Source: Brachionus koreanus
Taxonomy: Eukaryota > Rotifera > Eurotatoria > Ploima > Brachionidae
Length of the DNA stretch: 25,814 nt
Assembly: GCA_016987375.1 (NCBI GenBank)
Contig: PJRA01000005.1
Span: 292,935 to 318,748 of the forward strand
Direction of reading: 5' to 3'
Shown here: piece by piece, positions 1 to 8,286 of the stretch
Position numbering within the stretch: the stretch's first letter is position 1
How the letters are laid out: each line of letters starts with the position of its first letter
The notes under the pieces: model-generated
Told to the model about the DNA's origin: nothing
Seen by the model: only the letters and a program-made list of their open reading frames with translations
Databases searched by the model: none
Made by a program: the position numbers and the translations under genes

Positions 1-364
1 GCTACGTGAATGCATCACTATTAGAGTTACATGAATTGATGTTTAATTCTTAGATTAAAGCTCACACCAGTCTCTAATTTTCTCTTTGATAAAGTTCGAA
101 ATTTAATTTCTTTCTAATTAATTTTATTCTTCTATTTTAACAAAGTAATAATCAATTTTGTGATGCTGCGAAATTTATTTTAAAATAAAATTTATCAACT
201 TTGATCTTTTTTGATAATTTCCTTATAATATCATGGGAGCAAATTTCTTTGACAGAAAGATAAGTTACATCAATCTTTAAAAAAAATTTTTAAATTTTGA
301 TACTTAATTAATGAAATTCTAAAATTTACCTTTTTTTATTACAAGTAAACTTTTATTTTTTTAA
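1..364. other. AT-rich sequence without a recognisable gene
   Basis: I see no open frame, splice-bounded exon or repeat arm that I can support here. It lies directly beyond the 3' side of the minus-strand retrotransposon relic and may be its decayed tail, but no sequence feature shows this. Confidence 0.4.
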
Positions 365-845
365 AGTTTTTAGTACGATAATCCGACCAATAGGAAAGAT
401 GTAACGATAGTATGAATATTTTTCTGCATAAATTATCAAAGATGTTATGTCTTTTTCGACTCAGTATGCAAGTTGTATACTTGATTGGGAGAAAAGTTAA
501 TTCCATTAATAAGTCTAATACTTTCCATTTTCTATGTCCATTTATGATTTTATAGATCTGAATTAAATCACCTTATTCTTCTTATATTGAGGTCAGTTAG
601 GGTCTAACAACTCAAGTCTTTTGTCATATTCGTATTTACGAAAGAAAGAGCTTTTTCAAGACCAACGATTTCTTTTTCTAAATAAGATAATCAAGAACTT
701 ATTGCAAACTCTAAGTGAGACCGTAAAAGCGCTCTATATAGCATTCTGAAAAAGTCTGTATTTAAATATCTAATATTCTTTGATAACAGCATTCTGATAG
801 CACGATTTGTGCAGTAACGTACTTGATTTGTCCATTTAAGGCCAT
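365..845 (-). pseudogene. Relic of a non-LTR retrotransposon reverse transcriptase (C-terminal part)
   Basis: Read on the minus strand, this stretch gives the typical C-terminal run of CR1/Jockey-like reverse transcriptases. First comes an LKWTNQV block, then a YRALLRSHLEFA block (family pattern: Y..lvR.hLEYa), then LEKEIVGLEKAL, then an RRIR plus GDLIQIYKIINGH block. The last two lie in different frames, so there is a frameshift near 570-576, and in-frame stops occur at SS*LSYLEK and after KDLSC. Past it, KRHNIF..LCRK and HLSYWSDYRTKNF look like the decayed RfnFF..R.v..WN..P tail. The element is dead: no endonuclease and no upstream palm motif remain. Family level (CR1, L2 or Jockey) is inferred. 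Confidence 0.65.
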
Positions 846-1940
846 TTTGAATATAGATAATTTTTTGAGTTACGGAATTCTATTAATTTCAAAAATCTTC
901 TAAAAAAATTAGTAGTATAAATAACTTGATTTTTTTATTAAAAATTAAAATTATTATAGCTCTAATTTTTACATTTACATTAATTGAAATATAATTTGAA
1001 AACGATTCAATTAAATTTTTTAGTTTACCAACTAGTAGTTTTAGAGAACTACCAAATGAACACTTAAAGAGCTACCAAATGGTTATCTAGCCAGTGGTTC
1101 AGAATAGAGATGAAATCAAATATTAGATATTCAAAGTTTATTCAAATTTTTTAGATTAGGAAAGAATATTTATTTAAATTTAATTCTCAAAAAAAAAATA
1201 TTTGAATTTCCGATTTGAATACAAAAATTCATTTGAATGAGAATTTGAATTTAAAAATTAATCAGGTAGCAAATTTGCATTTATTTATAATTATAAAGCG
1301 AATTCTAATATAAAAACTATTTAAAGAGTATTTGATTAAAATTTGAAGTTTATCCCAGTCAAAACCTAACTAATGATTCATCGAGGAATTAGCGAAGATC
1401 ATCGAAAAATCATCAAATAAACCAATGATTTTATAATGTGACTTGATTCAAATCCTGTAATTTTTAAAATAGCAAAAAAAAAACAACTCTACTATTTGAA
1501 CTTTCACTGAACTCTGAGTTTATTTCTGAATAATATTAAGAAAGCATAAATGCATTAGTTTTTTTTGTAAATATGTAAGTTCAAACGATCTTAATAGAAA
1601 AACTTTTCGCTTTTTTGAAAAATTTAGATTATATGAGGTCTTATTTCGGAACAACTTCGAGAATTCATATCTTTTAAGTTATCTATCTCTATCTGTATCG
1701 AAAACCTAACTAATTTAAATGATATTTTTAGATTTATCTAAATTAATATAGGATGGAAAATCAATTTGGCTCAACAAAATATTGTAACATAAACAAGTTA
1801 ATAACATGTGAAACAAAAAGGTCAAAAGATTTTAACTATTAATAAGACCGCTCAATCACTATTGGATTGGAAAAGACAGTAATCTATAGGCCCACAATCA
1901 ATAAAAAAAGTTTATCCTGTTCTATAATGAATTTTTATTT
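846..1940. other. Gene-free AT-rich stretch
   Basis: No coding frame of useful length is visible. The only structure I noticed is a short imperfect direct repeat near 1043-1080 (two copies of AG-A/G-ACTACCAAATG-like sequence) and poly-A/T runs. Upstream parts of the neighbouring minus-strand retrotransposon may once have lain here, but I cannot recognise them. Confidence 0.35.
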
Positions 1941-1960
1941 ATATTTCTGGTAATTAAGGG

Positions 1961-2095
1961 TTCGTTACTCGCAATATCAAAAGCTTTGCCTCTCATATTT
2001 AAATTCTTCACATGAAATCCGAAAGAGATAATAGGAAAATTGTCAAATCTTTTTTGAGCAACTGTTTCGATCAGAAGTACACTCAGTCGATCTTC
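1961..2095. repeat. Dispersed repeat fragment, related to 15300-15345 and 25755-25806
   Basis: The left part (ttcgttactcgcaatatc and onward) matches 15303-15345 with scattered differences. The right part (a gagcaactgtttcgatc block followed by acactcagtcgat) matches the last 50 bases of the window near 25777-25806. So two distant places each share a different part of this fragment, which suggests a longer mobile element. On the minus strand a short peptide pattern (SV...LLKK.L) is shared with the window end, so a coding origin is possible. The family is unknown. Confidence 0.45.
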
Positions 2096-2788
2096 AATAT
2101 CGCAATTTTTACTGTTTATTAGCTGTATTATAATAAGTAATCTGCTTTTCTAATAATTAAATCTGTATTTTGCCGTTGAGGTTCACTTTAAATAGATAAA
2201 TTACTTTTTTAATTATGAAAAGTATCAAAATATACAAACAAAAAAATTTTAGAGACTTAAAAAATGATAAAAAAAATTTTTGAATTTCACAAAATCTTAA
2301 AAATTTTTAGAATTTCAGAAATTCTAAATCTAGAACTTATTTTGAAAAAAAAATAAATTTATTTTATTTATTAATTTAAATAAATGAAAAATCGATGAAA
2401 TTTTTTTTTTCATCAATGAAACATTATTAATCTGCTCACTCCTCATCGATGATAAATCGATTTCATTTTTTTTATTCATTGATGCTACATCAAATATTAA
2501 CTGACTGAGATTTAACGTTTTGATTGATGACCATTATTTTTCTAGATTCTCAGGGGTTATTCTGTTACCCCGATCTCAATCAGTATAATTCGCAGACGAA
2601 AAAAGTTGTTCAGACTCATATCAAGATTTTTGAGACTTTTTTTTCGAAAAAACGAGTCTTTTTTGATTGGATGATAAAAAAAGAAGATTTCAATTTTTTT
2701 TAATTTTTAACATAAAATAACGTAACACAAAAAACTAATAAAATAACGATTAACACAAAAAAAAACAAAAGAAAATAGAATAAAAAAA
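2096..2788. other. AT-rich stretch with small hairpins
   Basis: No gene is visible. ATCGATGAAA and TTTCATCAATGA near 2390-2422 can fold on each other with one mismatch, and ATCGAT words recur to about 2465. A GGGGT/ACCCC stem lies near 2551-2572. The 2690-2788 part is an extreme A/T run that could be the 3' flank of the minus-strand frame ending at 2789. Confidence 0.3.
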
Positions 2789-2927
2789 CTAAATTGAAAC
2801 GTTTGTGTTTTGTAATTTCTCAATGCGGCTACGTTTACTCAATATTTGTTTTACGGTAGATTTTCTTTTATTTGGTGCTTTAAAATATTCTTGGGTAGTC
2901 AAGTCATTTAATTTCTCTAGCCCTACA
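2789..2927 (-). CDS. Possible last exon of an unknown minus-strand gene
   Basis: On the minus strand an acceptor-like ctatag at 2928-2932 is followed by 46 codons ending in TAG at 2791-2789. The peptide is polar and basic (GLEKLNDLTTQEYFKA, then KRKSTVKQILSKRSRIEK), with a composition more like protein than like random A/T sequence. I do not recognise it. The frame is open further upstream to about 2990, where it overlaps the start of the plus-strand frame at 2937, so at most one of the overlapping parts is likely coding. No partner exon can be assigned. Confidence 0.25.
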
Positions 2928-2936
2928 CTATAGAAA

Positions 2937-3332
2937 ATGGGATTTTCAAAAGCGAAAAAAACCGAGATCGATATGTTGATTAATCAAGTTAATTTTAATT
3001 TCGCAAAGCTTTTGAAATTAAACAGAAAATGTAGTCAAGTTAAACAATGCAAAATCAACATAAGTGAACAATTGTTCTTAACATTCAAAAGAAAATACCG
3101 CTTATCAACCCGTTACAAACCAGTCCCTGTTTTTTTTAAGGATTATAATATTATTGATCAGAGATTTTTTAATGAAGAAGTTTTTAATCAAATTGATATT
3201 AAAACTTTCAAAATTAATATTTCAAAAAGTAAAAGTTTAAAAATTTTAAACAAAAATTTAGAAGAAGAAATTGTAAAAGGTGCCGCAACTATTGGTTTTC
3301 GGTTTAATGTTAATAAATGTAAAAATATATAA
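2937..3332 (+). CDS. Hypothetical 131-residue basic protein
   Basis: An ATG-started frame of 131 codons ending in TAA. The product is rich in Lys, Asn, Ile and Phe, with a basic N-terminus (MGFSKAKKTEIDML) and a segment LSTRYKPVPVFFKDY that looks like real protein. No domain, signal peptide or membrane segment is evident, and I do not recognise a family. It sits in a repeat-rich region between a retrotransposon relic and hAT remains, so it could be a piece of a mobile element. The ATG is preceded by actatagaaa, which on the plus strand gives no clear acceptor. Random open frames of this length are uncommon but possible here. Confidence 0.3.
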   Translation: MGFSKAKKTEIDMLINQVNFNFAKLLKLNRKCSQVKQCKINISEQLFLTFKRKYRLSTRYKPVPVFFKDYNIIDQRFFNEEVFNQIDIKTFKINISKSKSLKILNKNLEEEIVKGAATIGFRFNVNKCKNI

Positions 3333-3547
3333 CTCTTTTTATTTTTATAGATTTTTGTAAATTTTTTTGTACTAGTCTTGTAATGGTTTTGTAATAGTTT
3401 CCTTTTTTATTTTTTTGCATTTTTTTTTGTTTCATTTTTTTTAGCCAATAAAATTTGACCACTTTTTTTCAAAAAAAAATCCTATTTTCAATGTGTTCGA
3501 CTTGATATGTGCTATTTTTTCAAATAACGTTAAAAGCTTTGGCTGTT

Positions 3548-3800
3548 TTAATAGAATCTTTTATTTTTGGTTTCAGAAAATCTCGCAAAAAATTTTTTTC
3601 TAACATCCAAAAACGTAGCTGCAATAAAAATTTCTTTGTTCAAAATATTATATTTTTCAATATATTTTTCCATGAAATCTCCTAAATATTTTTTCATGAG
3701 GCTTGAGAAGACTGAATCATTTTCCGATACCACAAGTGAATCTTTTAAACTTAGAAATATTGGTACTGCGATTGACAATTTTGGATAGAAGGACTCGAAT
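3548..3800 (-). pseudogene. hAT-family transposase relic
   Basis: The minus-strand translation contains FESFYPKLSIAVPIFLSLKDSL, then ..LMKKYLGDFMEKYI, then NKEIFIAATFLDVRKKFF. This order matches the part of hAT transposases where an lS.vip.i..L block precedes a long helix and a conserved (A)taLDPr.K motif; here the motif reads ATFLDVRKK. Only about 85 residues remain, with a stop just upstream near 3800. No BED finger and no C-terminal dimerisation region are visible. The hAT assignment rests on motif order only. Confidence 0.5.
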
Positions 3801-3865
3801 TGAGTTGTTTATCATTTTCACATCATTTTGATTCAATATTAAATATTTATATTTATTATTTATAT

Positions 3866-4243
3866 TAGTGTTGGGATCCGTACACACGGTCACTAAACCG
3901 GCCAAAATTTTTTTGGTCGCAACCGTATTCGTCAAATTTTGATTGAAATTTAAAAATATTTTTAAAAAATATCTTTTTTTTTAACAAAATGCCTTAATCT
4001 CAGTTATTTTCCTATCAATTAAGATTATTTGTTAAATAAAAAATTCCAAAAAATATTTAAAAAATATTCAAATTCTCTTTGATTCTTAATTTTTTTCAAA
4101 TTTTTAATAATAAATAGTTATTTTAATAAGTATAAATTTAAAAATTTTTATTTCGGAAAAAAATTTAGACCGTTTGGGCGTCCGGCAAAATAACCGCCAA
4201 AATTTTTTTTGGCCGTATTTTTAACCGCCCGTATATACCCAAC
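3866..4243. repeat. hAT-like inverted-repeat element (MITE candidate)
   Basis: The left side starts TAGTGTTGGGATCCG and continues with ACACGGT..AAACCGGCCAAAAT. The reverse complement of the right side reads GTTGGGTATATACGGG and continues with CGGTT..ATACGGCCAAAA. The two ends are thus imperfect inverted repeats of roughly 70 bp, with GC-rich words unusual for this DNA. The TAGTGTTGGG start is like many hAT termini. I could not find a convincing 8-bp target duplication, so the borders are approximate and the right outer end may be worn. Confidence 0.4.
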
Positions 4244-4318
4244 GAATATTTTTGACGTGAAAAAATCGTAAAATAACGTTAATTTTTTAAAAAACGTAAA
4301 TTAAACGCTATTTTGGCG

Positions 4319-4320
4319 TA
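4319..4320. repeat. TA target-site duplication, left copy
   Basis: The transposon's left inverted repeat (starting AAGAGTGG) is preceded by TA; the right one (ending CCACTCTT) is followed by TA. A 2-bp duplication fits. Because TA is its own reverse complement, it could also be counted as part of the inverted repeats. Confidence 0.6.
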
Positions 4321-4660
4321 AAGAGTGGTACCGCATAAGCATGTAAATCTTGCCCCCTTTTTACTTCTAAAGCATAATAGATTTCTTCATATTTTATTTT
4401 TATTATTGAATAAAAATTTTCAAATTTTCAAACTTTGCTTTAGATTTGGCTTAACTTTGATATTCTTATATTGCAAAAAAATCTCTCTTTAATAGTACGC
4501 TTGCTACGTGAGATGTAGATTTTATCTGAATGCTAAATAATTACATAGTTGAACTAACAATTTTCATCTTAAAAATCTAATATATAATTTTATGCTTTTT
4601 AAACTCGAATTCGAGTTTTTTTACTTAGTGCTTGCATATTGTAATATTTAATAGCTCGAC
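4321..4660 (+). repeat. Left 340-bp terminal inverted repeat
   Basis: Begins AAGAGTGGTACCGC and ends TAATAGCTCGAC. It is identical to the reverse complement of 7740-8079 by eye. It contains an 18-bp perfect palindrome at 4601-4618 (AAACTCGAATTCGAGTTT). The open frame of the transposase extends into it (from 4632) but has no ATG there. The repeat probably also carries the promoter, since the first ATG lies only 77 bp past its inner end. Confidence 0.93.
4601..4618. promoter_or_regulatory. 18-bp palindrome inside the left repeat
   Basis: AAACTCGAATTCGAGTTT reads the same on both strands and is present once in each terminal repeat. Palindromes inside long terminal repeats are common sites for dimeric proteins, so a transposase-binding or cruciform role is possible; this is inference. 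Confidence 0.45.
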
Positions 4661-4736
4661 CTATTCTTTGAAAATATATTTGAAACTGCTATACGCCATT
4701 TCTTTTTCATTAGCTTTTATTGAAAGCACTATTCAA

Positions 4737-7730
4737 ATGACCATAGAAAATCAACATAAGACCTATCTGCACCGAAAGCATTGTCCTAAATGTAATAAAA
4801 GGTTAGACATATTCAAAAAAAGACAAGTTGTGACCCTTTACAAGCAAGATATTATCAATAAGCTAAATATTTCTAGAGAGCACGCTGAGCCTATACGTAC
4901 TGGTGACCTTGTTTGCATACCATGTATAAATAAAACATACAAGGCTAAAACATATGAAACGCACAATTCAAACGAGACATTATTGGTTGATGAATTCCAT
5001 CAAGATGCTGCTTTAAGTGAAGTTTTTGTGTCTTTAATTGACGATACGAGTAATGAGCAAGAAAATGAGCTAAATAATCCTAATGATTTTGTAGTGAAAG
5101 GTCAAGATAATCAAGTGATTGAACCAGATCAAGCTAATTACAGATATTCAATTAATATTCCAAGAACAGGCGCTTCTCATAAAAAATGTGTCATTTGTAA
5201 TCGATTGAATCAATACCAAAGCCTAGCATTGATATCAGATGAGGCCGTTTTTCATGCGTATGTTTATACTGGTATTATAATACCGTTTAAGTGTCGGGCT
5301 TGTCCAGAACACTTTAATGAAATTAGGCTGTTTAAAGAAAGCGTTCTTCAGAAAATGACTTGCTTTAAAGATACAACAGAGTTATCAAAAGTATCTCTTG
5401 AGTCGTTTTTTAGAGAATTCCGTCTGTTTTGTAAATGTCAATCACTTTTCTCCAAATTCAAAGACATGACAACTATTACAGAAAAAATGTGTTTAAGGAA
5501 TACAGGATTTACTAGAAATGAATATTTAGTGATACTTAAAAGTATTAAATCTATGCGCAGTTCAAGCGAAAGAACCGTCTGTCAAGCTCTAGCAGTGTAT
5601 CTCTTTTGGCTTAAAACAGGACTAGATCAAAAGACTATTTCATCTCATTTTGACTCAATTGAACAACAAGATGTAAGTCGATATTGCCAACAAGTAAGAA
5701 AGGCTCTAAATGATGATTTTGTCCCACTAAATCTTGGTGCCAGTCATCTTACTCGAGAAAAATGGTTGATTGAGAATAATATAGTTGCTAATAAGCTGCA
5801 TACAACTGATAAAAATCAAATGGTTTTTATAGCTGATGGCACTTATTGTTATTGCGAGAAAAGTAGTGACAATCAACTTCAAAGATCAACTTATAGTGTA
5901 CAAAAGAGACGCCATTTAGTGAAGCCGTTTATAATTTGTTCATCAAATGGAAGAATAGTCGATATTTATGGTCCATATCAAGCAAGCTTGAATGATGCAG
6001 ATATAATGAAAATAATTCTAAATAATGATAAAAATCTTTTGAATCTGATTGAACCGAAAGATGTTTTTCTTTTAGACAGAGGATTTCGTGATTGTATTAG
6101 CTTCTTGAATGATAAACAAATCAGAGCCAAAACACCCTGTTTGACTAAAGCAAACAATAAACAAACAACATTCGAGGCAAATATGACAAGACATGTTACT
6201 AAGTGTCGCTGGGTAATAGAAGTAATCAATTCATTTTTGAAGCGCTCATTTAAGGCACTACGAGAGACACAAAATCAAATATTTAATCACATAATCGATG
6301 ACTATCGAGTTGCTGGTTCTTTAGTCAATTTATTCTTCGAAAGGTTAACTTCAGATGAGAAAGATGCTGATATGGTTGTCTCCAAGATGCAAGAGAGTTT
6401 AAATCAAATAAATGAACTGGAAATTATTGTCTCTGATTTAAAGCTTCATAAGAAGAGTAAATTCGTTAAAATCGATATTTTGAAAGTAGATGATTTCCCA
6501 AAGCTCTCAGAATATCAACTTAAATTGATTGCGCTGGGTACCTTTGAATTAAGAATGTGTGTAAGCTATTTAAATGAGGCATTAAGTGATGGTGAATTTG
6601 AGATTCAAATAAATGATTTTGTCATTAGCCATATTGACAGCAAGATAATATATACAAGAATTCAATCAAGACACACTAATTCAACAAAGTATAAAACTTA
6701 CATAAGATATAATTCGGTTAAAGACGGAATCGGAAAAATTATTGATTCTTTTTGTGACTGTTTATCTGGCATGAGAAAATCTGGATGTGTCCACTCTTTA
6801 AGTATAATTTACTATCTTAGTTATGGCCGATATCTTGATGAGTTGCCTCGACAAAAAGTTAATCTAAGGACAATTTTTCGTCATTTTGATGATTCGCATA
6901 ACGATATCGAATTAAGCGGAGCTCATAAGAAAAAAATATGGTCTAAAGCAAACCCGCAGATATCGCATGCTAAAATTCGGCGTATTACATCAGACAAATC
7001 TGATGATCAAAAGTCTGATGATTTCGAATCTATGTATAAAAAATCATACGAAAAGGTCCCTTTTGAAACAATTATTCTCCGAGAAAAAAAATTAAAAAAT
7101 GTTTACAAACATATGAAAATTAATTCCAATGAAGAATTAGTTTTAGATGAATTTGCTAAACGAATCCCAAGATGGGAGACCTCCCATTTGGACAAATATA
7201 TGTCGAATTTGGTAAAAATTGAGATCAAAGACACATGCACTATTGACTATTTTTTATTGAGTTTTTGGACCATGACTAAACTCTCGGAATTTTTTCAAAG
7301 ACTTCAAAAAACACTGGAAGTAGAAAAAATACTTGGTAGAATTATAGAGCTTATAGATAATGAACTGATGGATGAAGCTAGAATAGTATGCATTTATGAC
7401 TTATGTAGACTGAAACCCTCGCATAAAAATGGTGTTCATATGATCTCAAAATATTGCTCTGAATATGAATATATAATATCTAAACTTAGAGAAGTTCAAA
7501 TCTATAAGAGTATTGAAAGCTGTTATAATTGTGTCTCAAAAGAAGAATATCTTATCTCTGATTTATTCATTTCAAAGCGTTTTAGCTCGCAAATAACTTC
7601 AAATTGTTCTGATGATCGAATATGTAGAAAATGTTTGTCAAAGAAGAATCGAATTATTCAATTTGTAAATAATCCTTCATTTATTTTTCTGCAATCAGAG
7701 CCTGACTCAGATACAACCATATCTGACTAA
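4737..7730 (+). CDS. DDE transposase with SWIM-type zinc finger
   Basis: Catalyses cut-and-paste movement of the surrounding element, presumably in the nucleus. The frame is open from 4632, but the first ATG is at 4737, giving 997 residues (numbering from this Met). Order: CxxC pairs at 16/19 and 60/63 (zinc-ribbon-like); a second CVIC...CRAC finger near 150-195; a helix-turn-helix-like stretch (TVCQALAVYLFWLKTGL.. to SRYCQQVRKAL); then a DDE_4 core with D367 in IADGTYC, D447 in LLDRGFRD and E495 in RWVIEVINSF. The block SVQKRRHLVKPFIIC is typical of that fold. A SWIM-like finger follows: C673-D-C675 and C684-V-H686. C929/C932 and C957/C963/C966 form a last zinc cluster. The catalytic triad is intact. 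The stop is 9 bp before the right repeat. GC content looks higher than in the flanking DNA. Confidence 0.88.
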   Translation: MTIENQHKTYLHRKHCPKCNKRLDIFKKRQVVTLYKQDIINKLNISREHAEPIRTGDLVCIPCINKTYKAKTYETHNSNETLLVDEFHQDAALSEVFVSLIDDTSNEQENELNNPNDFVVKGQDNQVIEPDQANYRYSINIPRTGASHKKCVICNRLNQYQSLALISDEAVFHAYVYTGIIIPFKCRACPEHFNEIRLFKESVLQKMTCFKDTTELSKVSLESFFREFRLFCKCQSLFSKFKDMTTITEKMCLRNTGFTRNEYLVILKSIKSMRSSSERTVCQALAVYLFWLKTGLDQKTISSHFDSIEQQDVSRYCQQVRKALNDDFVPLNLGASHLTREKWLIENNIVANKLHTTDKNQMVFIADGTYCYCEKSSDNQLQRSTYSVQKRRHLVKPFIICSSNGRIVDIYGPYQASLNDADIMKIILNNDKNLLNLIEPKDVFLLDRGFRDCISFLNDKQIRAKTPCLTKANNKQTTFEANMTRHVTKCRWVIEVINSFLKRSFKALRETQNQIFNHIIDDYRVAGSLVNLFFERLTSDEKDADMVVSKMQESLNQINELEIIVSDLKLHKKSKFVKIDILKVDDFPKLSEYQLKLIALGTFELRMCVSYLNEALSDGEFEIQINDFVISHIDSKIIYTRIQSRHTNSTKYKTYIRYNSVKDGIGKIIDSFCDCLSGMRKSGCVHSLSIIYYLSYGRYLDELPRQKVNLRTIFRHFDDSHNDIELSGAHKKKIWSKANPQISHAKIRRITSDKSDDQKSDDFESMYKKSYEKVPFETIILREKKLKNVYKHMKINSNEELVLDEFAKRIPRWETSHLDKYMSNLVKIEIKDTCTIDYFLLSFWTMTKLSEFFQRLQKTLEVEKILGRIIELIDNELMDEARIVCIYDLCRLKPSHKNGVHMISKYCSEYEYIISKLREVQIYKSIESCYNCVSKEEYLISDLFISKRFSSQITSNCSDDRICRKCLSKKNRIIQFVNNPSFIFLQSEPDSDTTISD

Positions 7731-7739
7731 GACTGACTA

Positions 7740-8079
7740 GTCGAGCTATTAAATATTACAATATGCAAGCACTAAGTAAAAAAACTCGAATTCGAGTTTA
7801 AAAAGCATAAAATTATATATTAGATTTTTAAGATGAAAATTGTTAGTTCAACTATGTAATTATTTAGCATTCAGATAAAATCTACATCTCACGTAGCAAG
7901 CGTACTATTAAAGAGAGATTTTTTTGCAATATAAGAATATCAAAGTTAAGCCAAATCTAAAGCAAAGTTTGAAAATTTGAAAATTTTTATTCAATAATAA
8001 AAATAAAATATGAAGAAATCTATTATGCTTTAGAAGTAAAAAGGGGGCAAGATTTACATGCTTATGCGGTACCACTCTT
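7740..8079 (-). repeat. Right 340-bp terminal inverted repeat
   Basis: Mirror copy of 4321-4660, identical over all 340 positions by eye, ending ..GGTACCACTCTT. Its copy of the 18-bp palindrome is at 7782-7799. It also lies in the path of transcription from the minus-strand gene whose exons are at 8082-8286, and may end or disturb that transcript. Confidence 0.93.
7782..7799. promoter_or_regulatory. 18-bp palindrome inside the right repeat
   Basis: Second copy of AAACTCGAATTCGAGTTT, at the same distance from the element end as the left copy. Confidence 0.45.
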
Positions 8080-8081
8080 TA
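8080..8081. repeat. TA target-site duplication, right copy
   Basis: Follows CCACTCTT at the right end of the transposon and pairs with the TA at 4319-4320. Confidence 0.6.
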
Positions 8082-8117
8082 GATTTATATCTAGCTTTAT
8101 TATCACGATCATAAGTA
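8082..8117 (-). pseudogene. Start of exon 2 of an ependymin-related-like gene, cut off by the transposon
   Basis: On the minus strand, an acceptor-like ttaattaaag ends at 8118. The following 36 bases continue exon 1 in phase 2: the joined peptide reads QWRANTYDRDNKARYKS. The YDRDNKAR part fits the region after the PC..P..W block of ependymin-related proteins (W.ar...yDr). The frame runs without a splice site to the transposon edge at 8081. On the far side of the transposon (4318 downwards) the frame meets a stop within a few codons, so exon 2 does not resume there. The intron between the exons would be 71 bp (8118-8188). Confidence 0.45.
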
Positions 8118-8188
8118 CTTTAATTAAAAAATATCTGTTGACTCTTGTCCTTTATTTTTTTTTTAAAAATAAAATAGGGTTTTCTTAC

Positions 8189-8286
8189 TTTGCTCTCCAT
8201 TGTTTCGGCGATTTGCATGGAGTTCTTGACTCAATATTGATAATTAAGAATGTAGCAACTACAAGAAAAAGGCAGATGTTTTTCAT
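8189..8286 (-). CDS. Exon 1 of a secreted ependymin-related-like protein
   Basis: On the minus strand, ATG at 8286-8284 opens a textbook signal peptide (MKNICLFLVVATFLIINIES), followed by RTPCKSPKQWRA and a good donor (AA|GTAAGA at 8188). Ependymin-related proteins are secreted or lysosomal glycoproteins whose mature N-terminus has a PC..P..W motif; PCKSPKQW fits it. Only 33 codons are in this exon, so the family call is tentative; the signal peptide plus donor is firmer. The gene points away from polycystin-like gene A, with 2.2 kb between their starts. The rest of the gene appears separated by the transposon, so it is probably non-functional on this haplotype. Confidence 0.5.

Larger units (their letters stand above)
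4321..8079 (+). mobile_element. Complete 3,759-bp DNA transposon, ISL2EU-like
   Basis: Two inverted repeats of 340 bp each (4321-4660 and 7740-8079) enclose one intronless transposase gene, and TA flanks both sides. I compared the two repeats base by base and saw no difference, which points to a recent insertion or to repair keeping them equal. The match stops exactly at 4660/7740. The DDE_4-type transposase with a SWIM-like zinc finger and a 2-bp target duplication fits the ISL2EU group as described for eukaryotes. The YqaJ nuclease partner of typical ISL2EU elements is not visible. Everything needed for movement in cis appears present. Family name is inference; the element structure is seen directly. 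Confidence 0.9.

Noticed and set aside
1085..1105. CAGTGGTTC word like a hAT terminus
   Set aside because: No matching inverted partner or 8-bp target duplication found nearby.
3567..3788. Plus-strand frame of 73 codons
   Set aside because: Opposite strand of the hAT transposase relic, which explains it better.
3717..3935. Minus-strand frame of 72 codons spanning the hAT-like repeat end
   Set aside because: It crosses from the inverted-repeat element into the transposase relic and is out of frame with the hAT motifs.
4632..4736. Start of the transposase at 4632
   Set aside because: The codon there is TTG. A eukaryotic gene would normally use the first ATG, at 4737; the upstream part overlaps the terminal repeat.
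5978..6229. Minus-strand frame of 83 codons inside the transposase gene
   Set aside because: Shadow of the transposase coding frame; no independent signal.
4319..8081. PIF/Harbinger assignment with a 3-bp TWA duplication
   Set aside because: The flanking triplets read TAA on the left and TTA on the right on the same strand, so only TA is truly duplicated; the SWIM finger also argues against Harbinger.
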